Shown: positions 41,186 to 49,556, counted from the stretch's first letter. The stretch: 51,320 nt of DNA from a bacterium UBP8_UBA817 (GCA_945888435.1 CAMCZW010000011.1:1-51320); one strand, 5' to 3'. Program-made: numbers and translations. Notes: generated by a model not told the origin, from the sequence alone.

Positions 41186-41868
41186 GTGTTGAATTTTTGG
41201 CCATCACTTATTGTGCTTTCGGTATTGCAGTTTACTCATATTTTGGATTTTGTGGTGTTGATGCCATTAGGTCCGCAGTTGATGCGGGAGATGTCGCTTG
41301 GCTATTTTTGGCTGTTGATTGCCAGAGCGGTGATGGGTGCATTTGGTGGCGTTTGCGCGTCTGTGGTGTTGGCCGTTGTGATGACATCCTTTTCGCTGGC
41401 GTCGATTTTGGGGATTCCGGTGGGGCTGCCTATGGCGCAATTGTATGGGTGGCATATCCCATTTATCGTACTTGGAGGCCTTTCAATTATTATTAGTTTA
41501 GTGATTTTGCTGGTGATTCCGTCGATTAAAGCACATTTGTTGACCGAAAAGACTCAAAGTCGTCATCGGCAATTCATTCTGTGGTAGTGGTACTTATCTT
41601 TTCAGGATTATTGATGGTGTTTATGTCGGGGCGGATGGTGCCTGCAATGGCAATGGTGACGTCGGTACCTTCTCCTGAGCATCGGGGTGGATTTATGTGT
41701 ATTCATTCGTCGATTCAACAGCTGTCGATGGCAGGGGCCTCATATTTGAGTGGTGTGGTGATTGTGCAGGATAAAGTTGGGATGTTGCTGCATTTTAATT
41801 GGGTAGGCGTGTTGTCAGTCTGTTGTACTTTGATGTCGATTTGGATTTCTAGACGGTTGGTGTTTTGA
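41186..41868 (+). pseudogene. Decayed MFS transporter (AraJ-like)
   Basis: Two overlapping frames (41186-41587 and 41581-41868) carry parts of one 12-span MFS protein. The first (FTHILDFVVLMPLGPQLMREM) jumps straight to FWLLIARAVMGAFGGV, losing spans 2-3 and their loops, then jumps within VLAVV/MTSFSLASILGIPVGL, losing the span 4-5 loop with ERRG. The C-terminal half keeps only MVFMSGRMVPAMAMV, EHRGGFMCIHSSIQQLSMAGASYLSGVV and the last span. Spans 7-8 are gone and a stop separates the halves. About 230 residues remain of some 400. It starts two bases after the RND gene and its stop overlaps the next start, so it was part of this operon. Confidence 0.8.
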
Positions 41869-43127
41869 TGGTTTTTTCTCCAATGACGATTGATATCTGT
41901 AAACGCTTTCAGGCCGCTGGATATTGGGCGGTGCTGGTGGGTGGTTGTGTGCGTGATGGGATTTTGGGGCGTGCGGCGACTGATTTGGATATTGAGATTT
42001 TTGGCGCTGAAAGTTTGGCCGATGTGAAGCTTGTGATTAATGATTTGGGGCCGGTTTCGATGGTTGGGCAGTCTTATCAGGTGCTTAAGCTGAGGGTGGG
42101 GGAGCAGGAATTTGATTTTTCGTTGCCACGCAGGGATGTGAAGGTGGGAAGTGGGCATCGAGGTTTTGTGGTGGAAACCGATGCAAAAATGTCCTTTGAA
42201 GAAGCCGCCAGTCGCAGAGATTTTACGATGAATGCCATGGGGTTTGATCCTTTGACTGAGACATTACTTGATCCGTTTGGCGGACAGGCTGATTTGAAAA
42301 ATAAAGTATTGAGGCATGTCGGGCCTGCGTTTTCTGAAGATCCTTTAAGGGCGTTGAGAGCGGTGCAATTTGTGGGCCGGTTTGAGTTATCGATTGCACC
42401 GGATACGGCACAATTATGCCGGAAATTATCTTTGAATGAATTGGCCCGTGAACGTGTGTTTGCGGAGCTGGATAAATTATTACTGTTATCAGAAACGCCG
42501 TCTTTAGGGTTTGAAGCGATGGAAGAGACTGGGGTTTTAGCGTTGTTTCCTGAATTGGCTCGGATTCGATTGGATCGGGAGACTTGGGATGTCATGATGG
42601 CGTCTTTGGATCGTCTTTCATTGATGGACTTGGATTTTAAATTTGAAAGGAAGCGACGGCGAATTGTGATGTTTTCTCTACTTTGTCGGGTGATGACGCC
42701 GGATGAATGTGCAGCATTTCTGGATCGATTGACTCAGGATCGAGAATTGGTGGGTGCGGCGGTCCGGCTGTCGATGGAGACGCTTAATCCTGATGATATT
42801 GTGTGGTTACAGGATGCCGATTTGGATATCATTTTGCGTCGATTGTCGCTGAAAGTCTGTATTTATGAGTGGATTATGGGCTGGATGGCGGTGGGGGCTG
42901 AGTTTGAAAAATTGGAGCGATTGCAAGATCGTGCTGAGTTTATAGGGGTGATTGAATCGGCCCCCGCTGCATTGATTTTAGGGCGGCATATGATTGAGTT
43001 GGGTGTTACCCCTGGGCCCGAGGTCGGAAAGTGGGTAAAGCAGGCTTATGAGGCGCAATTAGATGGTATTTTTGCTACGGAAGAAGATGGAATCGTATGG
43101 ATTTCTGATCAATTTTTAGGCCACTAG
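41868..43127 (+). CDS. cca: tRNA nucleotidyltransferase / poly(A) polymerase family (CCA-adding)
   Basis: 419 residues from ATG 41868, overlapping the MFS remnant stop by one base. The class II nucleotidyltransferase head is GYWAVLVGGCVRDGILGRAATDLDIEIFG with the catalytic DLD, followed by EEAASRRDFTMNAMGFDP, RHVGPAFSEDPLRALRAVQFVGRF, and a helical RNA-binding region. An HD domain motif is not evident. It probably adds or repairs CCA on tRNA; poly(A) polymerase is the alternative, not separable here. The encoded tRNA-Leu already has CCA. A terminator overlaps its stop codon. Confidence 0.9.
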   Translation: MVFSPMTIDICKRFQAAGYWAVLVGGCVRDGILGRAATDLDIEIFGAESLADVKLVINDLGPVSMVGQSYQVLKLRVGEQEFDFSLPRRDVKVGSGHRGFVVETDAKMSFEEAASRRDFTMNAMGFDPLTETLLDPFGGQADLKNKVLRHVGPAFSEDPLRALRAVQFVGRFELSIAPDTAQLCRKLSLNELARERVFAELDKLLLLSETPSLGFEAMEETGVLALFPELARIRLDRETWDVMMASLDRLSLMDLDFKFERKRRRIVMFSLLCRVMTPDECAAFLDRLTQDRELVGAAVRLSMETLNPDDIVWLQDADLDIILRRLSLKVCIYEWIMGWMAVGAEFEKLERLQDRAEFIGVIESAPAALILGRHMIELGVTPGPEVGKWVKQAYEAQLDGIFATEEDGIVWISDQFLGH

Positions 43128-43152
43128 CTGGGTTAGGTCTAGTGGCCTTTTG
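43119..43152 (+). terminator. Bidirectional intrinsic terminator
   Basis: AGGCCACTAG pairs perfectly with CTAGTGGCCT (loop CTGGGTTAGGT), then TTTTGATTTTAT. The left arm includes the cca stop codon. It serves cca and possibly the convergent TonB receptor gene ending at 43156. Confidence 0.85.
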
Positions 43153-43155
43153 ATT

Positions 43156-45249
43156 TTATATATTTACCTGAACGCCTATTTGTATCTGTCTTGGGATACC
43201 CGCGAAAATTCCCTCAGGTCGTCGTGATGAAATGTAAGTGGCATCAAAAATATTTTTAACAGACCCAAATACGGTTACCTTTTTAAATTCGTACTGAGTC
43301 GATAAATTCCATACGAGATTGGAGTCGATTTCGCCTCTAAGTCCGTCCAGGCTTTCCTCTTTTGTATTGACATCATCAGCAAACATGGATCCTACATATA
43401 CTACTTCGAGGGCTGTTTCGAAGGCATTGTGTCTTACCCCTGTTGTTAGGCTGCCAAAATGCTCGGGTGAATATGGGAGCCGATTGCCTTTGTTGGCGCC
43501 TTCTTCTTGGGTTGCTTCGACATAGGTTGCAACCAGTGATCCAAACACTGTTGTACTTTGAGATAAGTTCCATTCCCTTCCTAGCTCAAGCTCTGCACCG
43601 TATGTCAGCGTTTTTCCAACATTGGCCTTATCAAAGCCATTGGACTGTGCTGCATTTACGATTTGATTTTGGTAGTCATAGACAAACCCTGTGATATTAA
43701 ACTGTGTGCCAGAAATAGTTGCTTTGGTGCCTAGTTCGTAGTTCCAGCTGCGCTCAGATTCTAGTTGTTGGTCAACGCCAGTCGATGATAATGCGTCTGC
43801 AAATTTAGGCGGCGCAAATCCTCTGTGGACCCCCGCGAATACTGTGGCATCTTCTGAAATCTGGTAAGTCGTTCCAATTCCAGGTATCCATTCCACAATC
43901 ATTTCTGTGCGGCCATGGATGTCGTCAGTCGATGATTTAAGGATGTCTCGATTTTGGCGATATGCTTCTACCCTTAATCCTGGAGTGATACCCCATTTGT
44001 CTGATATCTCAAAACGATTTTGGGCATAAAGTGCGGTTGCAAATGTAGATCTTCTTTCATCTATGCTTAAAGTTCCGGTCCTCGCATCTCCTCTTGCACC
44101 CGTTATTTTTTGGTTAATTTCGGTTTCGTAATGGACTTTTATGCCTGATTGAAAATTGCCAGCTTCATACCTTGGCTCGATACCGACAACCTCGTAAACT
44201 CGGTTGTTTCCATTGGTGGCATTTTTCCAAAAAATACTTTCATTATCATTACCATTACCGGATACCCGCTCATATGTGGTTGCGTTATTTCTTACACGGT
44301 CATAGGTCTGACGCCAAAAATCTCGACGCGTGGTGTAGGCGTAAAGTGAGGTGTCTAATTTCCCGTTAATAAAATCATTGTGACTATGGATCGCGGTGAG
44401 GCCTAGTCTTTCAACATATAAGTTGTCATGAATGGCTGGATTTTGATAGGGGTCTCTCTTATACATGCTTTTGGTTAGCCCTGCATAACTTACGGCTGAC
44501 TCCTCGTTATAATATTGTACTTTTAAAGTGAGATCCTGATTGGCGCCAATGGATGTGGATACTTTTCCTCTTAAATCGTAAACGCTAAATGGGGCGTCTT
44601 TTTTTATGCCATCGCCGCCCTTGTAAAGGGCTTGAACTAGTATTCCTGTATCTCCATAGGTGGTCCCGTAATCAGTTTGTAGATTTGTATATCGATTGGT
44701 ACCTGTGATTACTTTTACTCTTGTAGTTTCTTCAAGTGGGGGTGCCTCTGTAATGTAATTGATGACGCCTGCAACAGTTTGAGGGCCATATAAAATACTG
44801 CCACTGCCTTTGAGAACTTCAATTCTAGAAGCTCGGTCGATCACTGGGCTATAGTATGCAGAATTCTCGCCATAAGGGGCTAGCGATATAGGGACTCCAT
44901 CTTCGAGAAGAAGCAGCTTCACACTTCGGTGACCGTCAATTCCTCGAATGCTGATATTGGGTCTTAGACCAAGACCGTCTTCGTCCCTGACATACACGCC
45001 GGATACTTTTCGTAATGCTTCTGCAAGGCTTAAGGGTCGTGATAACTCTAGAGTGTCTTCGTTAATGACAGATCCCGATCCTGGGATTTTAGTGAACGCT
45101 TCTTGAGTACCAATGACTTCTATTGTGCCTAATCTTGTCGCGCTGGAGGTTGGGATGGCGGGCTCTTTAGCATAGATATCTGTACTTCCTGTGAGTGCCA
45201 GCATTATTGCTAATATCAAGTAGTCATTGAGGTGTTTTCTTTGCTTCAT
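43156..45249 (-). CDS. TonB-dependent outer membrane receptor, FecA-like
   Basis: 697 residues. Signal peptide at 1-27 (ILAIMLALTGSTDIYA, cut before KEP). The plug domain, about 38-165, has LGTIEVIGTQEAFTKIPGSGSVI (TonB box region near TIEVIG), SLAEALRKVSGVYVRDEDGLGLRPNISIRG and SRIEVLKGSGSILYGPQTVAGVINYIT. A 22-strand barrel follows, ending in the aromatic-poor IQIGVQVNI. The GVYVRDEDG..RPNISIRG variant is like FecA (ferric citrate) and related siderophore receptors. Takes up iron chelates or similar. No TonB/ExbB gene is nearby. A promoter with an operator-like palindrome lies upstream. Confidence 0.93.
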   Translation of the reverse strand: MKQRKHLNDYLILAIMLALTGSTDIYAKEPAIPTSSATRLGTIEVIGTQEAFTKIPGSGSVINEDTLELSRPLSLAEALRKVSGVYVRDEDGLGLRPNISIRGIDGHRSVKLLLLEDGVPISLAPYGENSAYYSPVIDRASRIEVLKGSGSILYGPQTVAGVINYITEAPPLEETTRVKVITGTNRYTNLQTDYGTTYGDTGILVQALYKGGDGIKKDAPFSVYDLRGKVSTSIGANQDLTLKVQYYNEESAVSYAGLTKSMYKRDPYQNPAIHDNLYVERLGLTAIHSHNDFINGKLDTSLYAYTTRRDFWRQTYDRVRNNATTYERVSGNGNDNESIFWKNATNGNNRVYEVVGIEPRYEAGNFQSGIKVHYETEINQKITGARGDARTGTLSIDERRSTFATALYAQNRFEISDKWGITPGLRVEAYRQNRDILKSSTDDIHGRTEMIVEWIPGIGTTYQISEDATVFAGVHRGFAPPKFADALSSTGVDQQLESERSWNYELGTKATISGTQFNITGFVYDYQNQIVNAAQSNGFDKANVGKTLTYGAELELGREWNLSQSTTVFGSLVATYVEATQEEGANKGNRLPYSPEHFGSLTTGVRHNAFETALEVVYVGSMFADDVNTKEESLDGLRGEIDSNLVWNLSTQYEFKKVTVFGSVKNIFDATYISSRRPEGIFAGIPRQIQIGVQVNI

Positions 45250-45280
45250 TTTGCAGCCCTTTTTTATTTTATTGAGACTG

Positions 45281-45309
45281 AGTATAAGTATATAATCTTA
45301 TGCGGTCAA
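45281..45309 (-). promoter_or_regulatory. Promoter of the TonB receptor with overlapping operator-like palindrome
   Basis: On the minus strand TTGACC, a 17-base spacer and TATACT. ATAAG-N8-CTTAT lies across the spacer and -10, a position suited to repression, possibly by Fur. It is not a textbook Fur box. Confidence 0.55.
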
Positions 45310-45344
45310 TAAAGTATTGTAGGAAATTTGCTTGTAAAGCTGGG

Positions 45345-45800
45345 TTACAGATTGTCGATATTGAGGGGATCTAATTTTAATTTTTGCTTTTTGGTTTTGA
45401 GGATGGTGACTTTGCAATCGGCGATGTTGTCATGCCAGGTTTGACCAGTTTTGCTGAATTGGGCGCTTAGAATACCCAGTCCTAAGCCGAATACTGAAAT
45501 GATTTTGAAGAAGTTGCGGACGAACGCAGTGATCACTGGAACTCGCTCGCCTTCGTTGGTGGTGACGGCGAGTTTCATGACGCGTTTGCCTACGCTGCCA
45601 TGGTGAAACGAGGCTTCTGCCAGGGCTTGGTAGGTAAGGCCGATTGTAATGATGGTTGCGGGATTATGGATCGTGGGGACTTCGAGGATTGTTAGGATTG
45701 GTAGTGTGAGCCACAAGAGGCCGATATCGATAAGTGTGGCTGCAATTCTGCGGACTAGTAGATGGAGTCTGGCTGTGAATGTTAGTGTGTTTTTGAGCAT
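45345..45800 (-). CDS. RDD family membrane protein
   Basis: 151 residues with three likely spans: LLVRRIAATLIDIGLLWLTLPI (about 11-33), then a second hydrophobic run (about 47-63), then VRNFFKIISVFGLGLGILSAQF (about 104-127). RRIAATLIDIGLL carries the Arg and Asp that name RDD proteins, and SVGKRVMKLAV and FSKTGQTWHDNIADCKV match the family. Function is poorly known; some RDD proteins act in osmotic stress. It lies downstream of lemA, a common neighbour. Confidence 0.8.
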   Translation of the reverse strand: MLKNTLTFTARLHLLVRRIAATLIDIGLLWLTLPILTILEVPTIHNPATIITIGLTYQALAEASFHHGSVGKRVMKLAVTTNEGERVPVITAFVRNFFKIISVFGLGLGILSAQFSKTGQTWHDNIADCKVTILKTKKQKLKLDPLNIDNL

Positions 45801-45830
45801 TTTCCCCTCTCAATAAATCCCTGGTAGTTT

Positions 45831-45857
45831 AGGGCACCCATAAAGGATGCCCCTACG
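45831..45857. repeat. Short palindrome, GGGCA..TGCCCCTACG type (copy 2)
   Basis: AGGGCACCCATAAAGGATGC, then CCCTACG. Same plan as 11178-11203: a GGGC hairpin followed by CCCCTACG. Lies in the gap between lemA and RDD. Confidence 0.65.
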
Positions 45858-45866
45858 TTGTTAGGC

Positions 45867-46430
45867 TTAGAACTCTACTTTTGGCGTGGCTTTCGCTTGT
45901 TCTTTGATTTTGAAGTAGTCTTTTTTCTCGAGGTGGAGCAAGTATTTTGCAACTAGGTTTTTAGGGAATAATCGGATGCTACGGTTGAAGGCTTGGACGA
46001 TGTCGTTGTAGCGTTTACGTTCAACAGAGAGACGATTTTCGCTGCCTGCTAATTCGTCCATTAAGCGGCTGAAGTTTTCGCTGGATTTAAGCTGAGGATA
46101 TTGTTCAACCACAACTAAAAGTCTGGATAATGCGGATTCCATTTGGCCTGATGCTTGGATTTTGTCGGAAGGTGTTTTTGCGCCGGCCATTTTGGCACGT
46201 GCTTCTGCGATGCCTAAAAAGACAGTTTGTTCTTGTTTTGCGATGCCTTTGACGGTGTTGACCAAATTTGGGATTAAGTCGTATCTGCGTTGCATTTGGT
46301 TTTCAACTTGAGCCCATGATCCATCAATGCCTTCGACTTGTCCGATAAATCCGTTTCGAGTTTGGACTGTCCATCCGATGACTAGGACGACGACTGCAAG
46401 TAAAATCCACCATTTATATTGTTTAACCAT
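45867..46430 (-). CDS. lemA: LemA family protein
   Basis: 187 residues. An N-terminal membrane span (WWILLAVVVLVIGWTV, about 6-21) precedes the LemA helical bundle with NQMQRRYDLIPNLVNTVKGIAKQE, QMESALSRLLVVVEQYPQLKSSENF, LMDELAGSENRLSVERKRYNDIVQAFN and FPKNLVAKYL. This is a complete LemA, of unknown biochemical role, typically envelope-associated. TPM/YgcG genes are its usual partners, and one lies directly upstream. Confidence 0.94.
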   Translation of the reverse strand: MVKQYKWWILLAVVVLVIGWTVQTRNGFIGQVEGIDGSWAQVENQMQRRYDLIPNLVNTVKGIAKQEQTVFLGIAEARAKMAGAKTPSDKIQASGQMESALSRLLVVVEQYPQLKSSENFSRLMDELAGSENRLSVERKRYNDIVQAFNRSIRLFPKNLVAKYLLHLEKKDYFKIKEQAKATPKVEF

Positions 46431-46521
46431 GTGTTAACTCCTTTGAGTTTTTGTAAAATTACATTCTGCGTTTCTTAATTTAATCACTTAGCGGTATTTT
46501 CGGGTAGTCTAGGTTTGTGGT

Positions 46522-47391
46522 TTACCAGCCACCGCTTGATCCACCACCTCCAGATGAGCCTCCTCCAAATCCACCAAATCCGCCGGATCCACCGAAGTGA
46601 CCGCCGCCAAATTGGTTATTTCGGCCGCCAGAATTTGTTAATAGCATTAATAGAACTAAATTTCTGAATGTTGGGCTGACAATCATGCCAATAATGACGA
46701 GGATGAGAAACGCCATGGCGACAAATCCGTTAACCTTTTTTTGAACCGGTTGTTGGGTTGGGGCGGGTGCTTGAGTGGCATCTAACGTTAAATTGTTGGC
46801 TGCGGCTAGGGTTTGGGCGATGGTGATGTGGCCTGAGATGACCCCTTCTCTCATTTGGCCGGCTTTAAAGTAAGGGAGGATTTTTTCTCTAATGATGGCG
46901 CCTGCTTTGCCGTCAGGGATAGTGCCTTCTAGCCCGTAGCCGACTTCGATGCGGGCCTTTTTTTCTTTGAGGGCAATAAGCAATAAAATGCCGTTGTCTT
47001 TGCCTTTTTGGCCGATGCCCCATTTTTCAAATAATTGGGTGGCGGCTTCTTCAATACTTTGATCGCCGATGGTGGGGAGAATTGCGGTGGCGATTTGGAT
47101 GCCGGATTGTTTTTCGATTGAGGTTGAAATTGCGTCGCACTGAGCGATGTCACTAGCAGAAAGTAAGCCGGCCTGGTCTCTAATATAGCCTTGTGTGGAG
47201 GGATGGGCGCTTGGTTGTGCGGTAGCGGGTGGCTGTTGAGGGGCTGGGGACTCTGATGTGGCTTCGCTGGCTACCTCTGTGCTTGTGGTTTGGGCAGGGG
47301 CAACGGCGGGCTGTTTATTGGTGAACTGGGTGACAAAGGTGGCCCCAAATAAAAAAACGCCGATACCGACATAGACTAAGCTGCGGTTCAT
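46522..47391 (-). CDS. TPM domain (YgcG-like) membrane protein
   Basis: 289 residues: an N-terminal anchor (VYVGIGVFLFGATFVTQF, about 6-23), then a Pro/Thr/Ala linker, then the TPM domain at about 73-195 (IRDQAGLLSASDIAQCDAIS, FEKWGIGQKGKDNGILLLIALKEKKARIEVGYGLEG, IIREKILPYFKAGQMREGV). A second span at about 220-245 (GFVAMAFLILVIIGMIVSP) precedes a Gly/Ser-rich tail ending SSGGW. TPM proteins are envelope factors, proposed in photosystem repair and other roles. Overlaps the upstream unknown gene by ATGA. Confidence 0.92.
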   Translation of the reverse strand: MNRSLVYVGIGVFLFGATFVTQFTNKQPAVAPAQTTSTEVASEATSESPAPQQPPATAQPSAHPSTQGYIRDQAGLLSASDIAQCDAISTSIEKQSGIQIATAILPTIGDQSIEEAATQLFEKWGIGQKGKDNGILLLIALKEKKARIEVGYGLEGTIPDGKAGAIIREKILPYFKAGQMREGVISGHITIAQTLAAANNLTLDATQAPAPTQQPVQKKVNGFVAMAFLILVIIGMIVSPTFRNLVLLMLLTNSGGRNNQFGGGHFGGSGGFGGFGGGSSGGGGSSGGW

Positions 47392-48014
47392 GCTGGGGAG
47401 TGGGCGCTATTGATGTAGTGAGTGAGCTCTGTGATTTGGGTCATGTATCGATTGAAATCAGCGGCTTCTGGGATTTTGAGCTCAGATAGTGAGATTTTTA
47501 AGGTGTCTTCGATAGTCATGATGAGCTCAGTGCTATCTGATGCAGGTGGAAGCGATTTGATTCTTAAAATTCCTGCAAGCACAATGAGGACACTTGAAGC
47601 GGATTGAACGATGAGTTCTTTGGTTGGAATTTCTTCGCATAAGTAGGCGGCGCGTAATTTTAGGATGGTGGAGCGAAGCGTAAATTCACACTCATGACGG
47701 AGATTATCGTTGTTGATGGGAGTATGGAGGATGTCAGTGCCAGCCAATAGAGTTTTTGTGGTTTCCATGGCTAAAAATTCCAGGGGAAATACGTCCAAGG
47801 CTTCTGTGATTTCATCTTGGCTAAATAAGGTGTATTGGATGGGGCCTGAGAGTTTGGGTGGGGCGAACTTTTTAGGTTTGACCGCTTCTGCTGTGACGTC
47901 TTTGAGAATGATGAGTAAGTGAATCGTGGCATTTTTGACGGGGAATCCGTATTGGTAAACCGATACGAGATTATCTTGGTAATAGTCTTTGAGAGTCTGA
48001 ACTAATTTTTCCAT
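47388..48014 (-). CDS. Hypothetical protein (208 aa), nucleotidyltransferase-like N-terminus
   Basis: Unassigned. The first 60 residues (LVQTLKDYYQDNLVSVYQYGFP, IHLLIILKDVTAE) have the helix-strand order of minimal nucleotidyltransferases, but the GS..(R/G)xxDxD signature is missing, so it may be a degenerate fold. The rest is helical with FPLEFLAMETTKTLLAGTDI and TLRSTILKLRAAYL. The ATGA overlap with TPM suggests a three-gene unit TPM-LemA plus this protein, so an envelope-related role is possible but not shown. Confidence 0.7.
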   Translation of the reverse strand: MEKLVQTLKDYYQDNLVSVYQYGFPVKNATIHLLIILKDVTAEAVKPKKFAPPKLSGPIQYTLFSQDEITEALDVFPLEFLAMETTKTLLAGTDILHTPINNDNLRHECEFTLRSTILKLRAAYLCEEIPTKELIVQSASSVLIVLAGILRIKSLPPASDSTELIMTIEDTLKISLSELKIPEAADFNRYMTQITELTHYINSAHSPA

Positions 48015-48105
48015 GGGTATACTGTAAGACTTTCTTGCTCTGTCGTCAAAATAAGACTCTGATATGATATCCTCTCGGTCATAAATCAGTTATTTGGAGT
48101 TTGTC

Positions 48106-48654
48106 ATGATTGCTAAAATTTTAGTTGGTCTTGTTGTAGTTTTTGCTGTGTTTTTTTCGTATTTAGCATTTCAGCCTACAGAAATGAGAGTGTCTCGTGA
48201 GATTGTGATTAATGCATCGCCAGAGCAAATATTCCCCTTTATTAATAATGGCCAAAAAGCAGATTCTTGGATGCCATGGAAAGAGTCGGATCCGACAGTT
48301 AAAATTACTTATTCTGGCCCAAGTGAAGGTGTTGGATCTGCATCCGGCTGGGCAAGCCAAGGGAAAATGGGGATTGGGCAAGCACTTGTGGTTGAAAGTA
48401 TTGAAAATCAGCTGGTTAAAACAAAATTAACCTATGTTAAGCCCATGTCGATGACTCAATTTACGCAGTTATCATTGCAGCCAACCTCTAACGGAACGGT
48501 TGTCCAATGGCTAGTGACAGGTCAAAATAAGTTTGGCGGACGATTGATGCATGTGTTTTTGGATGTGGATAAACTTGTTGGCAGTCAATTTGAAAAAGGG
48601 CTTACCAACTTAAAAACAATGGTTGAAAGTGAATCGAAATCGGATTCAAAATAA
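48106..48654 (+). CDS. SRPBCC family protein (polyketide cyclase-like)
   Basis: 182 residues from ATG 48106; GGAG lies about 7 bases upstream, and an in-frame TTG at 48094 overlaps that ribosome site. An N-terminal membrane span (ILVGLVVVFAVFFSYLAF, about 4-21) precedes a START-like ligand-binding fold: REIVINASPEQIFPFINNGQKADSWMPW, VKITYSGPSEGVGSASGW, LTYVKPMSMTQFTQLSLQP, TVVQWLVTG, and a long C-terminal helix. Ligand unknown. tmRNA follows 61 bases downstream on the same strand. Confidence 0.85.
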   Translation: MIAKILVGLVVVFAVFFSYLAFQPTEMRVSREIVINASPEQIFPFINNGQKADSWMPWKESDPTVKITYSGPSEGVGSASGWASQGKMGIGQALVVESIENQLVKTKLTYVKPMSMTQFTQLSLQPTSNGTVVQWLVTGQNKFGGRLMHVFLDVDKLVGSQFEKGLTNLKTMVESESKSDSK

Positions 48655-48674
48655 GCCAGTTTTCTACTCTTTTC

Positions 48675-48702
48675 TTGACTTAGCGGGTATGTTTAGTACA
48701 CT
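48675..48702 (+). promoter_or_regulatory. Promoter for ssrA
   Basis: TTGACT, a 16-base spacer and TACACT, ending 13 bases before the tmRNA 5' end. Consensus prediction. Confidence 0.45.
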
Positions 48703-48715
48703 CGTTAGTTGACCT

Positions 48716-49097
48716 GGGGGTGTATTGGCATCGACAGGACAGATCATTGATATTGGACGCGCGCCGAAGAGCTGCCCGGCTTCGTAAAAAGGCAGAACTA
48801 AATAATTGACAAAACTGAAACAACGTTTTTCAATTTCCCAGCAATGGGAAGCCAAGCCTTAGCTGCTTAATTAAGTAGCTAAGCCGACGGTCCGGCTTGC
48901 TAACGGCTTATCTGTCGAACGTAGTTAGCTGGTTAATCGGTGTTTTTCGCCGCCGGTTAATAAGATTTAGCGAAATCGCTTAGCGTGTAGGATGTTGATT
49001 TCCGACAGTTAGGTTAAATTCAAATAATTAACTACGCGCGTAGTGGACTTTATTAGTGCTGTTTTGGACAGGGGTTCAACTCCCCTCACCTCCACCA
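48716..49097 (+). ncRNA. ssrA: tmRNA (ssrA), 10Sa RNA
   Basis: 5' GGGGGTG pairs with 3' CACCTCC at 49087-49093, and ACCA is encoded. ATTGGCATCGACAGG matches the conserved 5' segment, and GGACAGGGGTTCAACTCCCC is the tRNA-like T arm. The coding part ends at TAA 48868-48870, and the tag reads ...PAMGSQALAA. An in-frame TAA at 48799-48801 upstream sets the resume codon between 48802 and 48808 (GAC most likely). The pseudoknot regions are consistent with inverted repeats between 48870 and 49060. Rescues ribosomes stalled on broken mRNA. Confidence 0.96.
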
Positions 49098-49201
49098 GCC
49101 TTCGCAGGATTTCTTCTTTTCATCAACTATGCCCGATCTTTATGTGCTTCGGCTGGCGCGCCAGCCATGGGTTTTGATGGTGGGTAGGTGAACGAGAAGG
49201 C

Positions 49202-49266
49202 TGTCCGCCATAGCTCATGAGCGCTGATATGGCTGGGATAGAGCTAACACATAGCGGCGGCGGACC
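49202..49266 (+). repeat. Hairpin element before the GIY-YIG gene
   Basis: GTCCGCC at the left and GGCGGAC at the right enclose ATAGCTC/GAGCTA-like inner sequence. The gap 49098-49313 holds this element and no other recognisable gene. Similar GTCCGCC..GGCGGAC stretches precede small GIY-YIG genes in other genomes (from memory). Confidence 0.45.
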
Positions 49267-49313
49267 TTTTAGTTTCAATTGCCTCTTTCTTACTTCTTTT
49301 TCTCTGGGTTTTT

Positions 49314-49556
49314 ATGTATTACGTTTATTTGATTTCTTCGGTTGATTTTCCTGAGGAAACTTATATTGGAGATACCACTAATATTGATCAGAGACTTGGT
49401 GAACATAACTCTGGTAAGTCGATTTATACCCAGAGATATAAGCCTTGGAAAATAGTGAGCTATTTTGCGTTTAGTTGTAAGGATAAGGCTTTGGATTTTG
49501 AGAGATATTTGAAGTCTGGAGCGGGGCGGGCTTTTGCTAATAAACACTTGAAGTAG
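49314..49556 (+). CDS. GIY-YIG nuclease domain protein (UPF0213-like)
   Basis: 80 residues, a full single-domain member. It starts MYYVYLISSVDFPEETYIGDTTNIDQRL, where YVYLI..TYIGDT replaces GIY..YIG and Arg follows in QRLGEHN. It continues with SGKSIYTQRYKPWKIVSYFAF and EFERYLKSGAGRAFA-type DFERYLKSGAGRAFANKHL, carrying the catalytic Glu. Family roles range from DNA repair to mobile endonucleases; these tiny ones spread horizontally. The stop is directly against a RhuM remnant on the opposite strand. Confidence 0.9.
   Translation: MYYVYLISSVDFPEETYIGDTTNIDQRLGEHNSGKSIYTQRYKPWKIVSYFAFSCKDKALDFERYLKSGAGRAFANKHLK

Noticed and set aside
41143..41496. 117-codon frame overlapping the RND end and MFS start
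   Set aside because: Out-of-frame reading; the MFS remnant frame at 41186 has recognisable transporter motifs.
41570..41600. Programmed frameshift joining the two MFS halves
   Set aside because: No slippery heptamer or following structure was seen, and large segments of the protein are missing, so decay is the simpler explanation.
48664..48855. Minus-strand open frame across the tmRNA 5' end
   Set aside because: Lies over ssrA, which is well supported; no ribosome site or family traits.
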